This document shows, piece after piece, positions 46,046-57,530 of a stretch of DNA of 64,000 nt (the stretch's first letter is position 1; every line of letters begins with the position of its first letter). The position numbers and the translations under genes are program-made. The DNA is taken from NCBI GenBank assembly GCA_020205615.1, contig CM035151.1:47421409-47485408 (forward strand), read 5' to 3'. Below the pieces are notes generated by a model. The model saw nothing but the letters and a program-made list of their open reading frames with translations, was not told the DNA's origin and did not search any database. The DNA is from Panax quinquefolius. Its lineage: Eukaryota > Streptophyta > Magnoliopsida > Apiales > Araliaceae.

Positions 46046-49000
46046 CAATTGGCATTCTTAGGCCCGTAGTAGTTACTTCTTGTGAGCTGGGAGTTTTCCC
46101 TAGACTTCTTAATGGTTGAGCCATGATAATTGGCTCACCATCGGATCGTTGAGTATAATGGCCAGATCGTGGAGTCTATTGGTGATACTGCCTTGGAGGA
46201 GGACTCCGTGAAGATTGAGCTGAGAATGTGCACCTGCCTCTACCTTTGCCTTGATCTCCTTTCCCATTATTCTCCCCCTTTATGTCAGCATCAAGGGTTC
46301 AAATGTCTTCTGAGAGGCAAGTCACTCGTTGGACAAGCTCGTTGAGTGGAATTTGGGTTTGAACAATGTCCTCTTTATTCTCTTTGATCAGAGCATCAGA
46401 TCGAGCTTCCCTTTGTTTGAGGACGACTAGAACATTGTCAGTCTGTTGTCCTTGGCTTATGTAAAATTTTTGGAATTCTTTTACGGCAGTTTGCAGATTG
46501 ATGATGCTTTCCAACATAATCTTGTTCTAGGTATCTTGAGTTGTCTGTAAGAGGAGAATAGCATCTTGGTGTCTTTTAGCTGCATAAAAGTGTATCTGAT
46601 CCCGGTCATTTATGCTCTTCTTTATTTCTTTTATGATCTCCCTGAGCTTCTTTGTGAGCTCAGAGCTTAGGGTGTTGGGGAGAGCATTGGCAGCCGTGAT
46701 CATTTTAGTCAGTCTTACTTGAATGAGTTATGTGTGAGCTTCAAGACAGTCATCTATATCCTTAATTACTTTCTTTGACACTTTGGATAACTCAGATTTG
46801 GTGGATAGATCTGAAAAGAGTTCACTGAGTTATGGAATATGTGGTGGAGGGGGTGTGTTCTTGTATTGATCTTGCAAGGAGTAGAGGGCAAGATCAAGGT
46901 TGAAGTATTCATTTATGGACGAAGAGGGAATATCTGATGGAGGGGCCTATGTTTGGGTGTCTAGAGTAGGTGGCTCTACGATTTGAGCATGGGACTTTAC
47001 GATGGGGCTAGAGTCAGTAATTATAGAGATGAGAGGAGCTGGGATCAATATGAAGTTGGGCATATGTGGTTCATCAGTTGCAAAATATTGGGATTCTGCA
47101 ATTGGGAATTGATTTAGTGGATTAAGGACCACTTCCAACCAGCTTGGGAATTCATAAAATTGGCTGGTAAAAGATAGTGGATAGTGATTAACTCTAAAAA
47201 AGATAGGGATAGATAATACCTCATGCATAATTTTTTAAAAGGGACCATTTGTTATTAGATGTTTGGCAAAGTTAAAGTTGCCTGGGAATCCATGAGCTAG
47301 CATAAAGATGGCTGGATATTCTTTGAAGCTGGAAAACATGTGATTCCAGGAGTTTAGAATTTGAGCTTGATGAAAAGGCATCATGGGTAGATAGGAGAAC
47401 AACTGCTCGTAGTTAGCTTTCATATACCCATTACAGCCCACAGCTATGATCTCGACCTCATCATCTTCGTCCCCTTCTCTGTCTTCATTCAAGGATTCCA
47501 CTATATTAATGACTTCATTTTGTTCTTACTCTAGTTTTCTCTGATTTTTTGCAGGAGAAGCTTCTTTTGTCATGGGGATATCATGAGGCTCCCCCTCAGC
47601 TCAAGCACTTTCTAGGGTGAGAGATTTATGTAGCTCCCCCTCAGCTGGACCAATCTCTATAGTGAGAACTTGAGGTGGCTCCGCCTCAGCTTGAACAGTG
47701 TTCTTCTGTCTTGCTTCAAATAGCCCCTTCTTAGTGGCTATCTTTTGGTCTTCCTTTTTTAGTACTCCTTCATTGACAAGGATGTACTTTTTAACCAATA
47801 ATCGTCTTGGTTTTCTAGGCTGAGCCACAGCCTCAAGACTTTTTTCAGCTTTAGCTCTGTCCTATTGATCAGCCAGAATATTTGGTGCAACAACTTCCTT
47901 GGTCGAGGTGTTCAGTCTGGTCTCTACGATAGGTAGAGACTCTACGATCAAAGAGACAGATGGCCTCTTGGATTTGTGACTATTTTTATTCTTCTTCAGC
48001 AGCTGTGAGATGGTAGCTCTGTCTTCATCTGCCCCAGCCTGCTGTTCTTTTCTTCTTAGGATCCTCATAGTTTCAATACCGTCATTCTAACCTTTAGCTT
48101 TCTCTTGCCCTTGCTTTTTCTGACCAGGGCAGTGGGTTCTTCCTTATTAGTTTCTTCTTCATCTTCTTCAGTCTCCTTGACCACAGACATGTTTCCAGGA
48201 ATTGCTGACTCCTTTGCATCAGCATTCCTACCGCTGGACTCAGACATCATTCGTACATTCTCAGCTGGATTCCTTTTCCTGTTCTCGAACAGTTGTTGGG
48301 TCATTCGTCTGTTTGGATTGATTGATTCTCCTTCATCATCCCCTATCTTATCACCCAAAGCAGATTGTAGGATGATATTGATGAATCGCCCGTAGAGCAT
48401 CTTTCCAGAGCTCTTTAACTTCTTCGAGCTGAGAATCCACTTCCCAATCCATTCAAGCAGCAGGGCTCCATAGTTAAGTTGTATCCCACAATTGATGGTT
48501 GTCATGAGCTTGAGTTGCACTTTGTTTACATAATCGTGGTCTGAGCTCTTGTAGCATATGCATTTTCCAACAATGTCTGCCAGAAATTCGTACCTCTGAG
48601 GAAACTCCTTTTTTTTGTATCCTTTAACAGTGGGAAATTTCTTGTGATGCATCCTTTTAAGTCCTTCATGGAAATCAATGTCATCTATAAACAAAAACCC
48701 TTCAGATTTGAAACCTAGGGCTAGGTTTACGTCCTCAGCCGTGAGCTTGATTTCCATGTCCTTGACCCTCATAGTGATGACGTCGTTTTTGAACTCTCCA
48801 TTCTTGTAGAATTATTTTATTAGCTTCGGGTAGATCCATGTGCTCGTGCCCAGAGCCTCTTCGAGACTAGCCTTCTTTATCAATGACAGAGTTTTGTGAA
48901 ATTTGGGTTCAGCTATTTTGAACTCATCGAAACATAGTCTGTAGCCAGAGATGACGTTGGAGGCTGCCATTGATTTCTTTTCAAGGAGTATGGTTGTTTG

Positions 49001-49090
49001 AGCTTTCTTAAGAGTTAGGGTTTCTGCTTGTAGAGAGAAAGAGAGAGAGATAAACTTTTTGAACTTCTGATTTCGAAAAGGCATTTTCAA
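46046..49090 (-). pseudogene. Extra ORF behind pol in SIRE-like copia element S (env-position ORF)
   Basis: From ATG 49090 the minus strand is one long frame to the T1 junction, apart from one frameshift near 48068 and about ten stops, for example after WIYPKLIK at 48812. The part at about residues 107-260 (DVNLALGFKSEGFLFIDDID, INCGIQLNYGALLLEWIGKW) resembles the putative plant transposon protein family. It is followed by acidic and basic low-complexity parts, a Pro-rich part and a coiled-coil-like stretch (KEFQKFYISQGQQTDNVLVV). The end lies beyond T1 (35828-35981). SIRE-type copia elements carry such an ORF, often called env-like; no signal peptide or membrane segment is evident, so an envelope role is not supported here. 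Confidence 0.65.
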
Positions 49091-49804
49091 ACTGTAGTTA
49101 TAACTTCCCTCTCTCCATTTTGCTTAGTGGGGCAGGTGTTAAATTCTTTTTGGCTCTACGAATTTGACTGAGGAGGATTATACTGATTTTCCCTTAACTC
49201 CTTCTGAGATGATGTGTCCTTTAGGAGGACTACGATCGTTGAGGTAGCCTTTGTGATTGTTGAGTCTACTCTGCGTTCGTCATTACATTCAAAGCCAATT
49301 GTCGAGTGCGAAGCGCAATCATCGTGTACGCTTTCGCCAATCGTCATGTCTACTCAGTAATCATTGTATAGGTTCGCCAAAGAATCGTCGTGGTATCGAA
49401 TCTGCGATCATCGGTATACCTTTCGTGATAAATCGGCGTCGAACGAACTACGATCATCGAGTCTGCTCGGGTCCTTGTGATGGACTTTTGACTTAGCATT
49501 CTTCTCGGTTTAAGGTAACTTAGGAAGGGCCAACCTCATAGAGTGAATCAAGGGTTAGGTTTGTTCCTGAGGCACTTATCAGAGAGATTGCTTTGTTTTG
49601 AACTTTATCATCACAGGATGCTCCTTTGTTTTGTTGATGGGGCTCTGCCATCGTTGAGTCTGCAATGCGATCGTTGAGTATGCACTGTGATCGTTGTATT
49701 TCATGTCACTGCAACTCTACGATCGTGGACTTCCTTTGACCATGTCTATGATTTCGAACATAGCCTTTATATATGTATGGTTAGCACAAACTAGAGCATA
49801 TTTT
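49091..49804 (-). other. Spacer between pol and extra ORF of S, with motif repeats
   Basis: Noncoding, 714 bp. From 49230 to 49725 it carries about 13 variants of YGATCRTYGAGTCTRC, for example ACGATCATCGAGTCTGC near 49450 and GCGATCGTTGAGTATGC near 49667, spaced roughly 25-60 bp. The core resembles the CTACGATC motif of the S LTR. Confidence 0.75.
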
Positions 49805-51653
49805 TCATGGTTGTAAGTTAAGAATCCCTAGCTCACTTATTAACTTATTAAACCTGGATTCATTTAGGGGCTTTGTAAAGACATCAGCAAGTTTATTTTC
49901 AGTAGGGATATATCGTAAAGATATGGTTCCATTTTTCACATTATCCCTAATGAAATGATACATTATTTCTATATGCTTAGCCTAGAATGCATGACAGGAT
50001 TATGAGTTATTGCTATGGAACTTGTGTTATCACAGTGAATAGGTATGGATTTGAATTCAAACCCATAATCTGCTAGCTGATTTTTCATCCATGGGATTCG
50101 AGCACAAAGAATTTGCCAGTGCAACAATTTATTAAACTTCTGCGGTTGAAGTGAATCTTGAGTTTTGCTTCTTGCTGAACCAGGACGCAAGTCTATTTCC
50201 TAGCAACTGACAAGTGCCACTGGTACTCTTTCTATCTATTTTGTAGCCTGTAAAATCAGCATTTGTGAAGCCTGTTAGTTCAAATGAGGACTCCTTGGGA
50301 TACCAAAGCCGCAAGTGAGGTGTACCCTTGAGATACATGAAAATCCTCTTAACCGCAGTTAAATGTGATTCCTTAGGATTAGCCTAAAATCTAGCACTTA
50401 TGCATGTTGCAAACATTATGTCTGGTCTACTGGCAGTTAGGTATAGAAGAGAGCCTATCATACCTCTATATTGAGTTATATCAATACTTTTACCTTTTTC
50501 ATCTTTGTCAAGCTTGGTTGCAGGGGCAATTGGGGTTTTCATGGGAGAGGTTGATTCCATGCCATACTTCTTAAGTAAATCTTTAATGTACTTGGCTTGG
50601 TTTATGGAGATTCGTTCATCAGTCTGCTTTACTTGCAGTCCAAGGAAGAAATTCAGCTCACCCATCATGCTCATTTCAAACTTGCTCTGCATAAGCTTGG
50701 AGAATCTCTTGCATAACTTTTCATCAGTAGATCCAAAAATAATGTCATCAACATATATTTGAACTAATAAGACTTTGTCTTTATGCTTTCTAAGAAATAG
50801 TGTGGTATCTACTCTACCTCTAGTGAACCCATTTTCGATAAGAAAGTTAGTTAGTGTTTCATACCATGCTCTAGGTGCTTGTTTAAGACCATATAAGGCT
50901 TTGTCTAATTTATAAACATAATTAGAAAGATATGGATTGATGAAACCTGGAGGTTGCTCTACATAGACTTCTTCTTGAAGTTCACCATTCAGGAATGCAC
51001 TTTTGACATCCATTTGAAAGACCTTGAATTTCATATGAGCAGCAAAGGCAAGGAATATTCTGATGGCTTCTAGTCTTGCAACAGGTGCAAATGTCTCATC
51101 GTGGTCAATGCCTTCTTCCTGAGAGTAGCCCTTGGCCACTAGTCTTGCCTTATTCCTGGTTATTACTCCATCTTCATCCATCTTGTTTCTGAAGACCCAC
51201 TTGGTTCCAATGAAAGGATGACTTTTTGGTCTTGGTACCAATCTCCATACTTTGCTTCTTTTAAACTGATTAAGCTCTTCCTGAATGGCTACTATCCAGC
51301 TGGAGTCTTCCATAGCATCCTCTATCTTCTTAGGTTCCATTTGTGACAAGAAGCTTAGATAAAAACATTCATTTGGGGTGGCAGCTCTTGTTTTGATTCT
51401 TACACTCGGATCTCCAATGATTAAGTCTTGAGTGTGATCTCTTGCCCATCTATTTCCTATTGGGACATCTGTCTTGATGACTTCTTGTCTGAGGTCTTCA
51501 AGATCTATTTCTACTTCTTGGTTTGGAGGTTCGTTGTCTTGCATAGGACTCTCTACGATCTCATTTCCTTTCTCAACGATTTCACTATCTGGAACTACGA
51601 TCATAGTGTTGAGCTCGACGACCTCGTTCGTGGTGTCCAAACTATCGGTCGTA
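49805..51653 (-). pseudogene. Copia reverse transcriptase and RNase H (element S)
   Basis: RT is in one open frame for over 410 codons (51640-50384). Segments in order: [65 protein letters not shown], catalytic YVDDIIFGS (50745-50756), [18 protein letters not shown] stop replaces Gln in ARF-Q near 50382. RNase H follows with STSGTCQLLGNRLASWFSKK, a frameshift region near 50100, CDNTSSIAITHNPVMHSR and NKLADVFTKPL, ending at TGA 49805. It is the best preserved RT in the window. The SIRE/Maximus lineage fits the sequence and the extra ORF. The 5' rest of pol is cut by T2. Confidence 0.9.
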
Positions 51654-52267
51654 GTGTAAGACCCCAGCTTTTATAAATAAATATGAATTTTTCTATAAAT
51701 ATTATTTTTGAATATTATGGAATAAATTTGATATAATGTTATAGTTGTGGGTAATATTTATAAATTTTGCAAAGTATGCAAGTTGTTATAAAATATTCGT
51801 TTGGTCGGGGAATATTCTTTTTGTTAGGGAATATTAAATAATGGCTCAATCATTGGTGGACCCACAATGTAATTATTGTCGGATTGAGAAAGCGACAAAA
51901 ATATTTTATAAAAATAACGGCGGAGGTGTTACCGTTAAAGCGTTGAACTACCGGTGGTAAAAAGTACGATGTCTGGCGTAGTTGCATAGTAGCACACGGT
52001 ATTGATTATTGATGCTTACGTGAGAAGTCACTCACTATGCTCAATTATGCTACTGAGAATTCTTTGCATCATATCTCTTATATTATTGATTCAATTATTG
52101 TCACAAGATTATCTATATAATATGTTATAGTATTAAGTCAATAATTGAGACGAAAAGTTATAAATGATTAATAATTGTTGAAAGATTAAATATGTGTTGA
52201 TGAAAAAAATGATTTGTGGTAAGTTTGATTATTATATGGGGGCTCATATGTCATCATCTAAGAGTCT

Positions 52268-52459
52268 CTTCGTCAATAGTAATTACCCTTGTGAATAGTA
52301 TTTACCTTCGTCGATAGTAATTACCTTAAATCGATAGTAATTACCCTTGTGAATAGTATTTACCTTCGTTAATAGTAATTACCTTCGTCAATAGTAATTA
52401 CCCTTGTGAATAGTATTTACCTTCGTCGATAGTATTTACCTTCGTTAATAGTAATTACC
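52268..52459 (+). repeat. 19-bp tandem array in T2 U3
   Basis: About ten units of the CTTCGTCAATAGTAATTAC type, in a different variant order from T1. Confidence 0.88.
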
Positions 52460-52469
52460 TTTACTGGAC

Positions 52470-52575
52470 GTCGAACCACTTGTCGTTTCACATTACAAAG
52501 CGCCGAACCACTTGTCGTTTCACATTACAAAGCGTCCAAACCGATTCGTCAAGCCACTTGCCTTTTCACACTAAG
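52470..52575 (+). repeat. 32-bp direct repeats just upstream of the T2 TATA box
   Basis: CGAACCACTTGTCGTTTCAC followed by ATTACAAAGC occurs at 52472 and 52504; a degenerate third copy (AAGCCACTTGCCTTTTCACA) follows. It is not found in T1. Confidence 0.85.
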
Positions 52576-52595
52576 GGTGCTAAGCTAGAAATCTT

Positions 52596-52605
52596 CTATA
52601 AATAG
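52596..52605 (+). promoter_or_regulatory. LTR TATA box (T2)
   Basis: CTATAAATAGAGGCC, aligned with the TATA box of the other LTRs. Confidence 0.75.
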
Positions 52606-52779
52606 AGGCCTAGGGCTTCATTATTTTTCACTTAATTCATTCAAGCTATAGAGAGAGAAAGTATAGAGAGAATAAGAGAGAAAGAAGAAGGGTATTTTGT
52701 TACTACACTGCTGCAGTATTCAATCTCCTACCAAATGTAAGGGGTGTTATTCTTTCTTATTCATGAAGAGAACTGTTGT

Positions 52780-53170
52780 TATTCCATTGCTTATTATTAC
52801 ATTGGAATAACTTTGTATAATGTGGTTTACCCTATACTTGGTGACATTCTTCTATTATTACGTTGGAACATCCACATGCGTGTGTTTTACAATCGGACTG
52901 GTTAAAATCTTTATTATTACATTGGAACATCACATGCGTGTGTTTTACAAGGACTGGTTAAAATCTTTTTTATTACTGTTGGAATATCCTATCGTGTGTT
53001 TTACACCGGATCCGGGTTCCATCTTTATTATTCTGTTGGAACATCACACCGGTGTGAATTTCACGACACAGTTGGTTCCGTTATTATTATTCATTGGAAT
53101 AACTTTGTCTGTCATCTAAGTACCACATGCGTGGTGATTTCTTTTGTTATTCCATTCTTTATTATACCCA
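52780..53170 (+). repeat. 60-70 bp tandem array downstream of the T2 TATA box
   Basis: Same unit type as T1 (TTATTATTACATTGGAA, then ACATGCGTGTGTTTTACA), about six units. Confidence 0.78.
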
Positions 53171-54202
53171 GTTGGTTAAAACTTTGACTTTTATACTCCA
53201 TGAAATTAGTAGAATATCCTTGATATTTGCGTTTCATCCAAATATCTTTTCATGGAAATATTCTTACGATCATTCTTGAATTTTACTCTACAAAACAAAG
53301 TATCATGTTGACAATTTGGACGTTAATAATTCTGGATAAAATAATTCTTGAACTTGTTTTATTGAATTCTTATATCATTGTCATCATCCTCATGTTTATA
53401 TTTTTTAAAGTCATCGTGGCTTTGTAGTGCATAGATGGACTTGGTATGATTATGACGAGAGAGACTATTCGGTGTAATCATGGAGTAGTAATGTTACAAA
53501 TGATGTGGTAAAAATCCTCATTGTAGTAGTGCATTGATGGACGATTGTTGGCATGATCATGACCATTAATGAATACACAAATATTCTTGGCCCGTAGTGC
53601 ATGAATAATTGTGGTCGTGATATCTAAAGAATATCCTTGGTAGTAGTGCGGGGGTGATTCGATGATGTGGAATATTTATTAAAGTCGAGTCTCGGCTATA
53701 TACAATGATGAAAAACCTTTTAAAACCTAAAAGATAGTAGACTTTATTTTCTACTTGACTCTTTTAATGGATTGCATATTCATTGCAGATTAAACCTGGT
53801 TGTCTATTGTATTTTATCGGTTTAACATTGTTGAAGACTATTGATAATTTATTACGCATTATCTTAGTCATAATATTTCTTCTTGGGCTAGTTGAGCTCA
53901 CCCTTTCTTTCCTTTGTTCTCTTGAGGAAAAGAGAATATATTTGGGACGAGTCTGGGGAACGCAGTGATGGTCCGAAGATAGCATTAGTAGTCCTCACTA
54001 TTACGTGAAATAGTGTGATAATAATTGTAATGAGGACTCCTTTTGAGTTTGTATAATATCTAGTAGGCGATATTTGTATTTAAACTCACGATTTATGTCG
54101 TATTGTACACGGCAGTTATGTTAGTAAGTTGTATTTAAATTACATACCATGTAAGTGGCGACCCAAGATGGGTGATGTATCCCTAATTTTGGGGGCGTCA
54201 CA

Positions 54203-54379
54203 ACAATATCGAGCTTAGGGATATGATCCACGGCTAAGATGTGAGAATAGTACTAGGAGGGGGAGAGGCAGGGAATACCTTCGCTAGTATGACCTACCTA
54301 AGTTTATGTGCTATTTTATTGGTTGGTCGGAAGATAGGGATAATTTGTTACATGTCAATTAACCTTTTGTTTTGTGGCG
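54203..54379 (+). other. Leader and damaged primer site of T2
   Basis: ACAATATCGAGCTTAGG stands where T1 has AGTTGGTATCGAGCTTAGG. As written the primer site would pair poorly with tRNA-iMet. The rest of the leader matches T1. Confidence 0.65.
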
Positions 54380-55639
54380 ATGTCGAAAATGACATCCGAG
54401 AATGTTGAGAATAGCAATGGAGCTTGAGCGATCGTTGATTCACCACATATCAATAATCGAGGATAATGTGCATCGAAGGCGACAATCCTCATACAAAACA
54501 AACAACACCGACCAAATGATGAATGATCAAATGTTCGAGAGGCTTTATGCAATTTATGCAACAATGAAAGTAGAGCGACTCACATCCAAAAGGTAGGTGG
54601 AAACACGGAAAACTCTCGAGGCGGTCACCGCTAAACAATTCAAGGAGCTGGGACCACCGGAGTTTAAGGAGAGCCAAAACCACTTGGCGGAAGCATGGAT
54701 AAAACAGTTACCAAGATATTTGATGTCTTGGGATGCTCCGAGGAGCAAAAGGTTCCCTTTCACGCTTTTATATGTTGCGGAGAGGCGGATTTTTGGTGGG
54801 AATCGGTAAAAGCGTACTCAACCCTCAGATTGAAGATATCTTGGGAGAAGTTCCAGAGTCGTTTCAACGACAAATACTTTCTGAAAGTATTCGCCACATG
54901 AAGGAGGTGGAATTTATCAAGTTGGAACAAAACAATATGACCAGGTCGCATGATACGAGGCAAAATTTGCGGAGTTATCACGGTTTTCGTCCCACTTGGT
55001 GGATAATGAAGAGAGAATGGCGTGAATGTTTTTAAGAGGTTTGAAGCGGAGATACGTCAACATCTTATTTCTCATAAACAATGTTTGTATTCGGGATGTT
55101 GTAAATAGGGCTCGATTAGTGGGAACGCGATAATGAGTCAACACAACTAAAAAGAGCGGTATGGCAAAATTATAATACCAATGAGAGTAGTCATCGAAGC
55201 GGTGACAACAAGCGTGGAGGGAATCAGCAAGGCGGATATGGTAACCACTTGGTGGTAATCGGGGCCAAAACAATAAGAATGGACATTTCAAGAAAGCGGA
55301 GATTCAACCATGGTGGAAAGACGTCAAGACCAAAGACCCATTGTTAAGGAAGGAGAAAGACCACCTATCATATGCTTCAAATGCGGAGAAGAGGGACACA
55401 TCGGTCAAAGCTGCGCCATGCCATTCAAAGCATGTTATAATTGTGGAAGAGAAGGTCACTTAGCTCGATTTTGTCGATTTCACCGAAGACAAATTCAACT
55501 AGGATGGAGGCACCAAAGGCCATCCCAGAAAATTCAAAACCCCGTAGTCTGCAAGGGAGAGCGTTTGTTGTGACCTCCCAAAGAGCAAGGAATCCGAATG
55601 AGGTCATCACGGGTAAGCTTATCATAAACTCTAATGAAG
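54380..55639 (+). pseudogene. Gag with two zinc knuckles (T2)
   Basis: Starts at ATG 54380 as in T1. Segments: MMNDQMFERLYAIYATM, AEAWIKQLPRYLMSWDA, SESIRHMKEVEFIKLEQNN. Two intact CCHC knuckles lie in one frame near 55370-55475: CFKCGEEGHIGQSC and CYNCGREGHLARFC. Numerous small indels break the rest. It corresponds to T1 gag, with some indels shared and some private. Confidence 0.8.
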
Positions 55640-56065
55640 TCTATACTTTATTTGATCTGGTTCTACCCATTCTTTTATTTCTCCTACTTGCGCTCATCGA
55701 TTAAATTTGACTCAGGAGAAATTAGACTTTGACTTATCTGTGGAAACTCCGTTGGGAGAAACCTTCATTACATCCTTTGTTTATAAGTCTTGTTTGGTTC
55801 AAATCGGTACCCTCACATTACCGTCGATCTTATTTCATTAAAAATACTTTCATTTGACGTGATTCTAGGGATTGATTGGTTAACTACTTATCATGCAAAA
55901 ATTGATTGTTTTCGTAAGGTTGTTAGCTTTCATATTCCTAATCAACCTATTATCTGAATTCAAGCGACCAAACCATTAAAATCAATCACGGTCATCTCAA
56001 GCCATAAAGCTATTCGTTTATTGAAAAACGGATGTCAAGCTTTCTTAGCTCATGTCACGATTTAA
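55640..56065 (+). pseudogene. Aspartic protease (T2)
   Basis: The expected LFDTGSTHSF site reads TTTGATCTGGTTCTACC, one base short, so the frame breaks at the catalytic triplet. ETPLGETFITS and FDVILGIDWLTTYHAKID are readable downstream. A TGA replaces a codon near 55955. Confidence 0.8.
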
Positions 56066-57530
56066 ATAAAAATACGCCGCTTTTAAACGATATTCCTATT
56101 GTTAATAAATTTCCGACGTATTCTCGAAGAACTTCTGGCCTACCCCCAGGCGTGAAATTGAATTTTGTATCGACCTTGAAACGGTACAAAACCTATTTCC
56201 AAAGCCCCATATCGAATGGCTCTATTGAACTTCGAGGAGTTAAAGACCCAACCTGCAGGAATTGTTAGACATTGGCTTTATTCGTCCTAGTACTTCTCCT
56301 TGGGGTGCTCTGTTCTATTCGTGAAGAAGAAAGATGGGAGTATGCGACTTTGTATAGATTATCTGGAGTTGAATCATGTCACCATCAAAAATAGGTATCC
56401 ATTGCCACGTATTGATGACTGTTTGACCCGATTGCAAGGAGCCAAATTCTTTTCAAAGATTGATCTTCGTTAGGATATCACCAATTGAAGATTAGAACCA
56501 CCGACATTCCAAAGGCGACTTTTCGAAGAACTCGAGCGGGCATTATGAATTCCTAGTCATGTCCTTTGGATTGACTAATGCTCCTCGCCGCCTTCATGGA
56601 TATGATGAACCGAAAGTATTGAGGAATATTTAGATCACTTTGTGGTCGTCTTTATTGATGACATCCTTATTTATTCCAAAAGCCGTGAAGATCATGAGCA
56701 ACACTTGAGGTCGACACTCCAAAAGCTTCGTGAATATAAGCTTTATGCCAAGTTGAAGAAATGCGAGTTCGGCTTGAAGAAGTAGCATTCCTTGGGCACG
56801 TGGTATCAAGTCATGGAATATCTGTTGACCCAAAGAATGATTGAAGCTATTCAAAGTCGGGAACAACCTAAATCGATGGAATCAAGAAATCGTAGCTTTC
56901 TCGGTTTAAGTGGTTATTATCCGAGATTCGTGGAAGGATTTTCTCGAATCGCTATTCAATCGACTCGGTGACTCGAAAGATACAAAGTTCGGTTGGAGCG
57001 AAGAATGTGAGAAGAGTTTTCAAGAACTCAAGAGGAGACTTATTTCAAAGACTGTTACGACAATACCATCTGCTCGGAGGATTTGTCATCTCTGGTGATG
57101 CTTGAGAGCAAAGGGTTGGGATGTGTTCTTATGCAAACATGGAAAAGTTATAGCTTTATGCCTCATGACAACTCAAAGAATATGAGAGGAATTATCCTAC
57201 TCATGATCTAGAGTTGGCATTTATTATCTTCAGACTTAAAATTTGGAGGCATTACTTGTATGGGAGAAAGTGGAGATCTTTACGGATCATAAAAGCCTCA
57301 AATATTTCTTCACTCAAAAGGAACTCAACATGCGACAACGACGTTGGCTTGAAGCTATTGAAAGATTATGATCATACCATACAATACCATCCCTGGAAAA
57401 GCGAAAGTGGTAGGCGACGATTGAGTAGAAAATCATATGCAAGCACGAGTGCGATATTGTCAACGCAAAGGCCCATTTTGTGTGACTTGCAAAGGATGGA
57501 GATAGAGTTAAAGACTCGGGGACGCATGTG
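56066..57530 (+). pseudogene. Reverse transcriptase and RNase H (T2)
   Basis: Same segments as in T1: [38 protein letters not shown] (near 56645-56705), [39 protein letters not shown]. The missing base before FVKKK and the TAG after IDLR are shared with T1. Other indels are private. Confidence 0.85.

Larger units (their letters stand above)
51655..54202 (+). mobile_element. 5' LTR of T2
   Basis: TGTAAGACCCCAGC start and GGGGGCGTCACA end. It has the 19-bp array (52268-52459). Between this array and the TATA box the T1 sequence is replaced by two near-perfect and one degenerate copy of a unit of about 32 bp (52470-52575). Confidence 0.92.

Noticed and set aside
46046..49090. Viral-type envelope protein for the S extra ORF
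   Set aside because: No signal peptide, no membrane segment and no cleavage-site pattern could be seen; only its position after pol suggests the env-like label.
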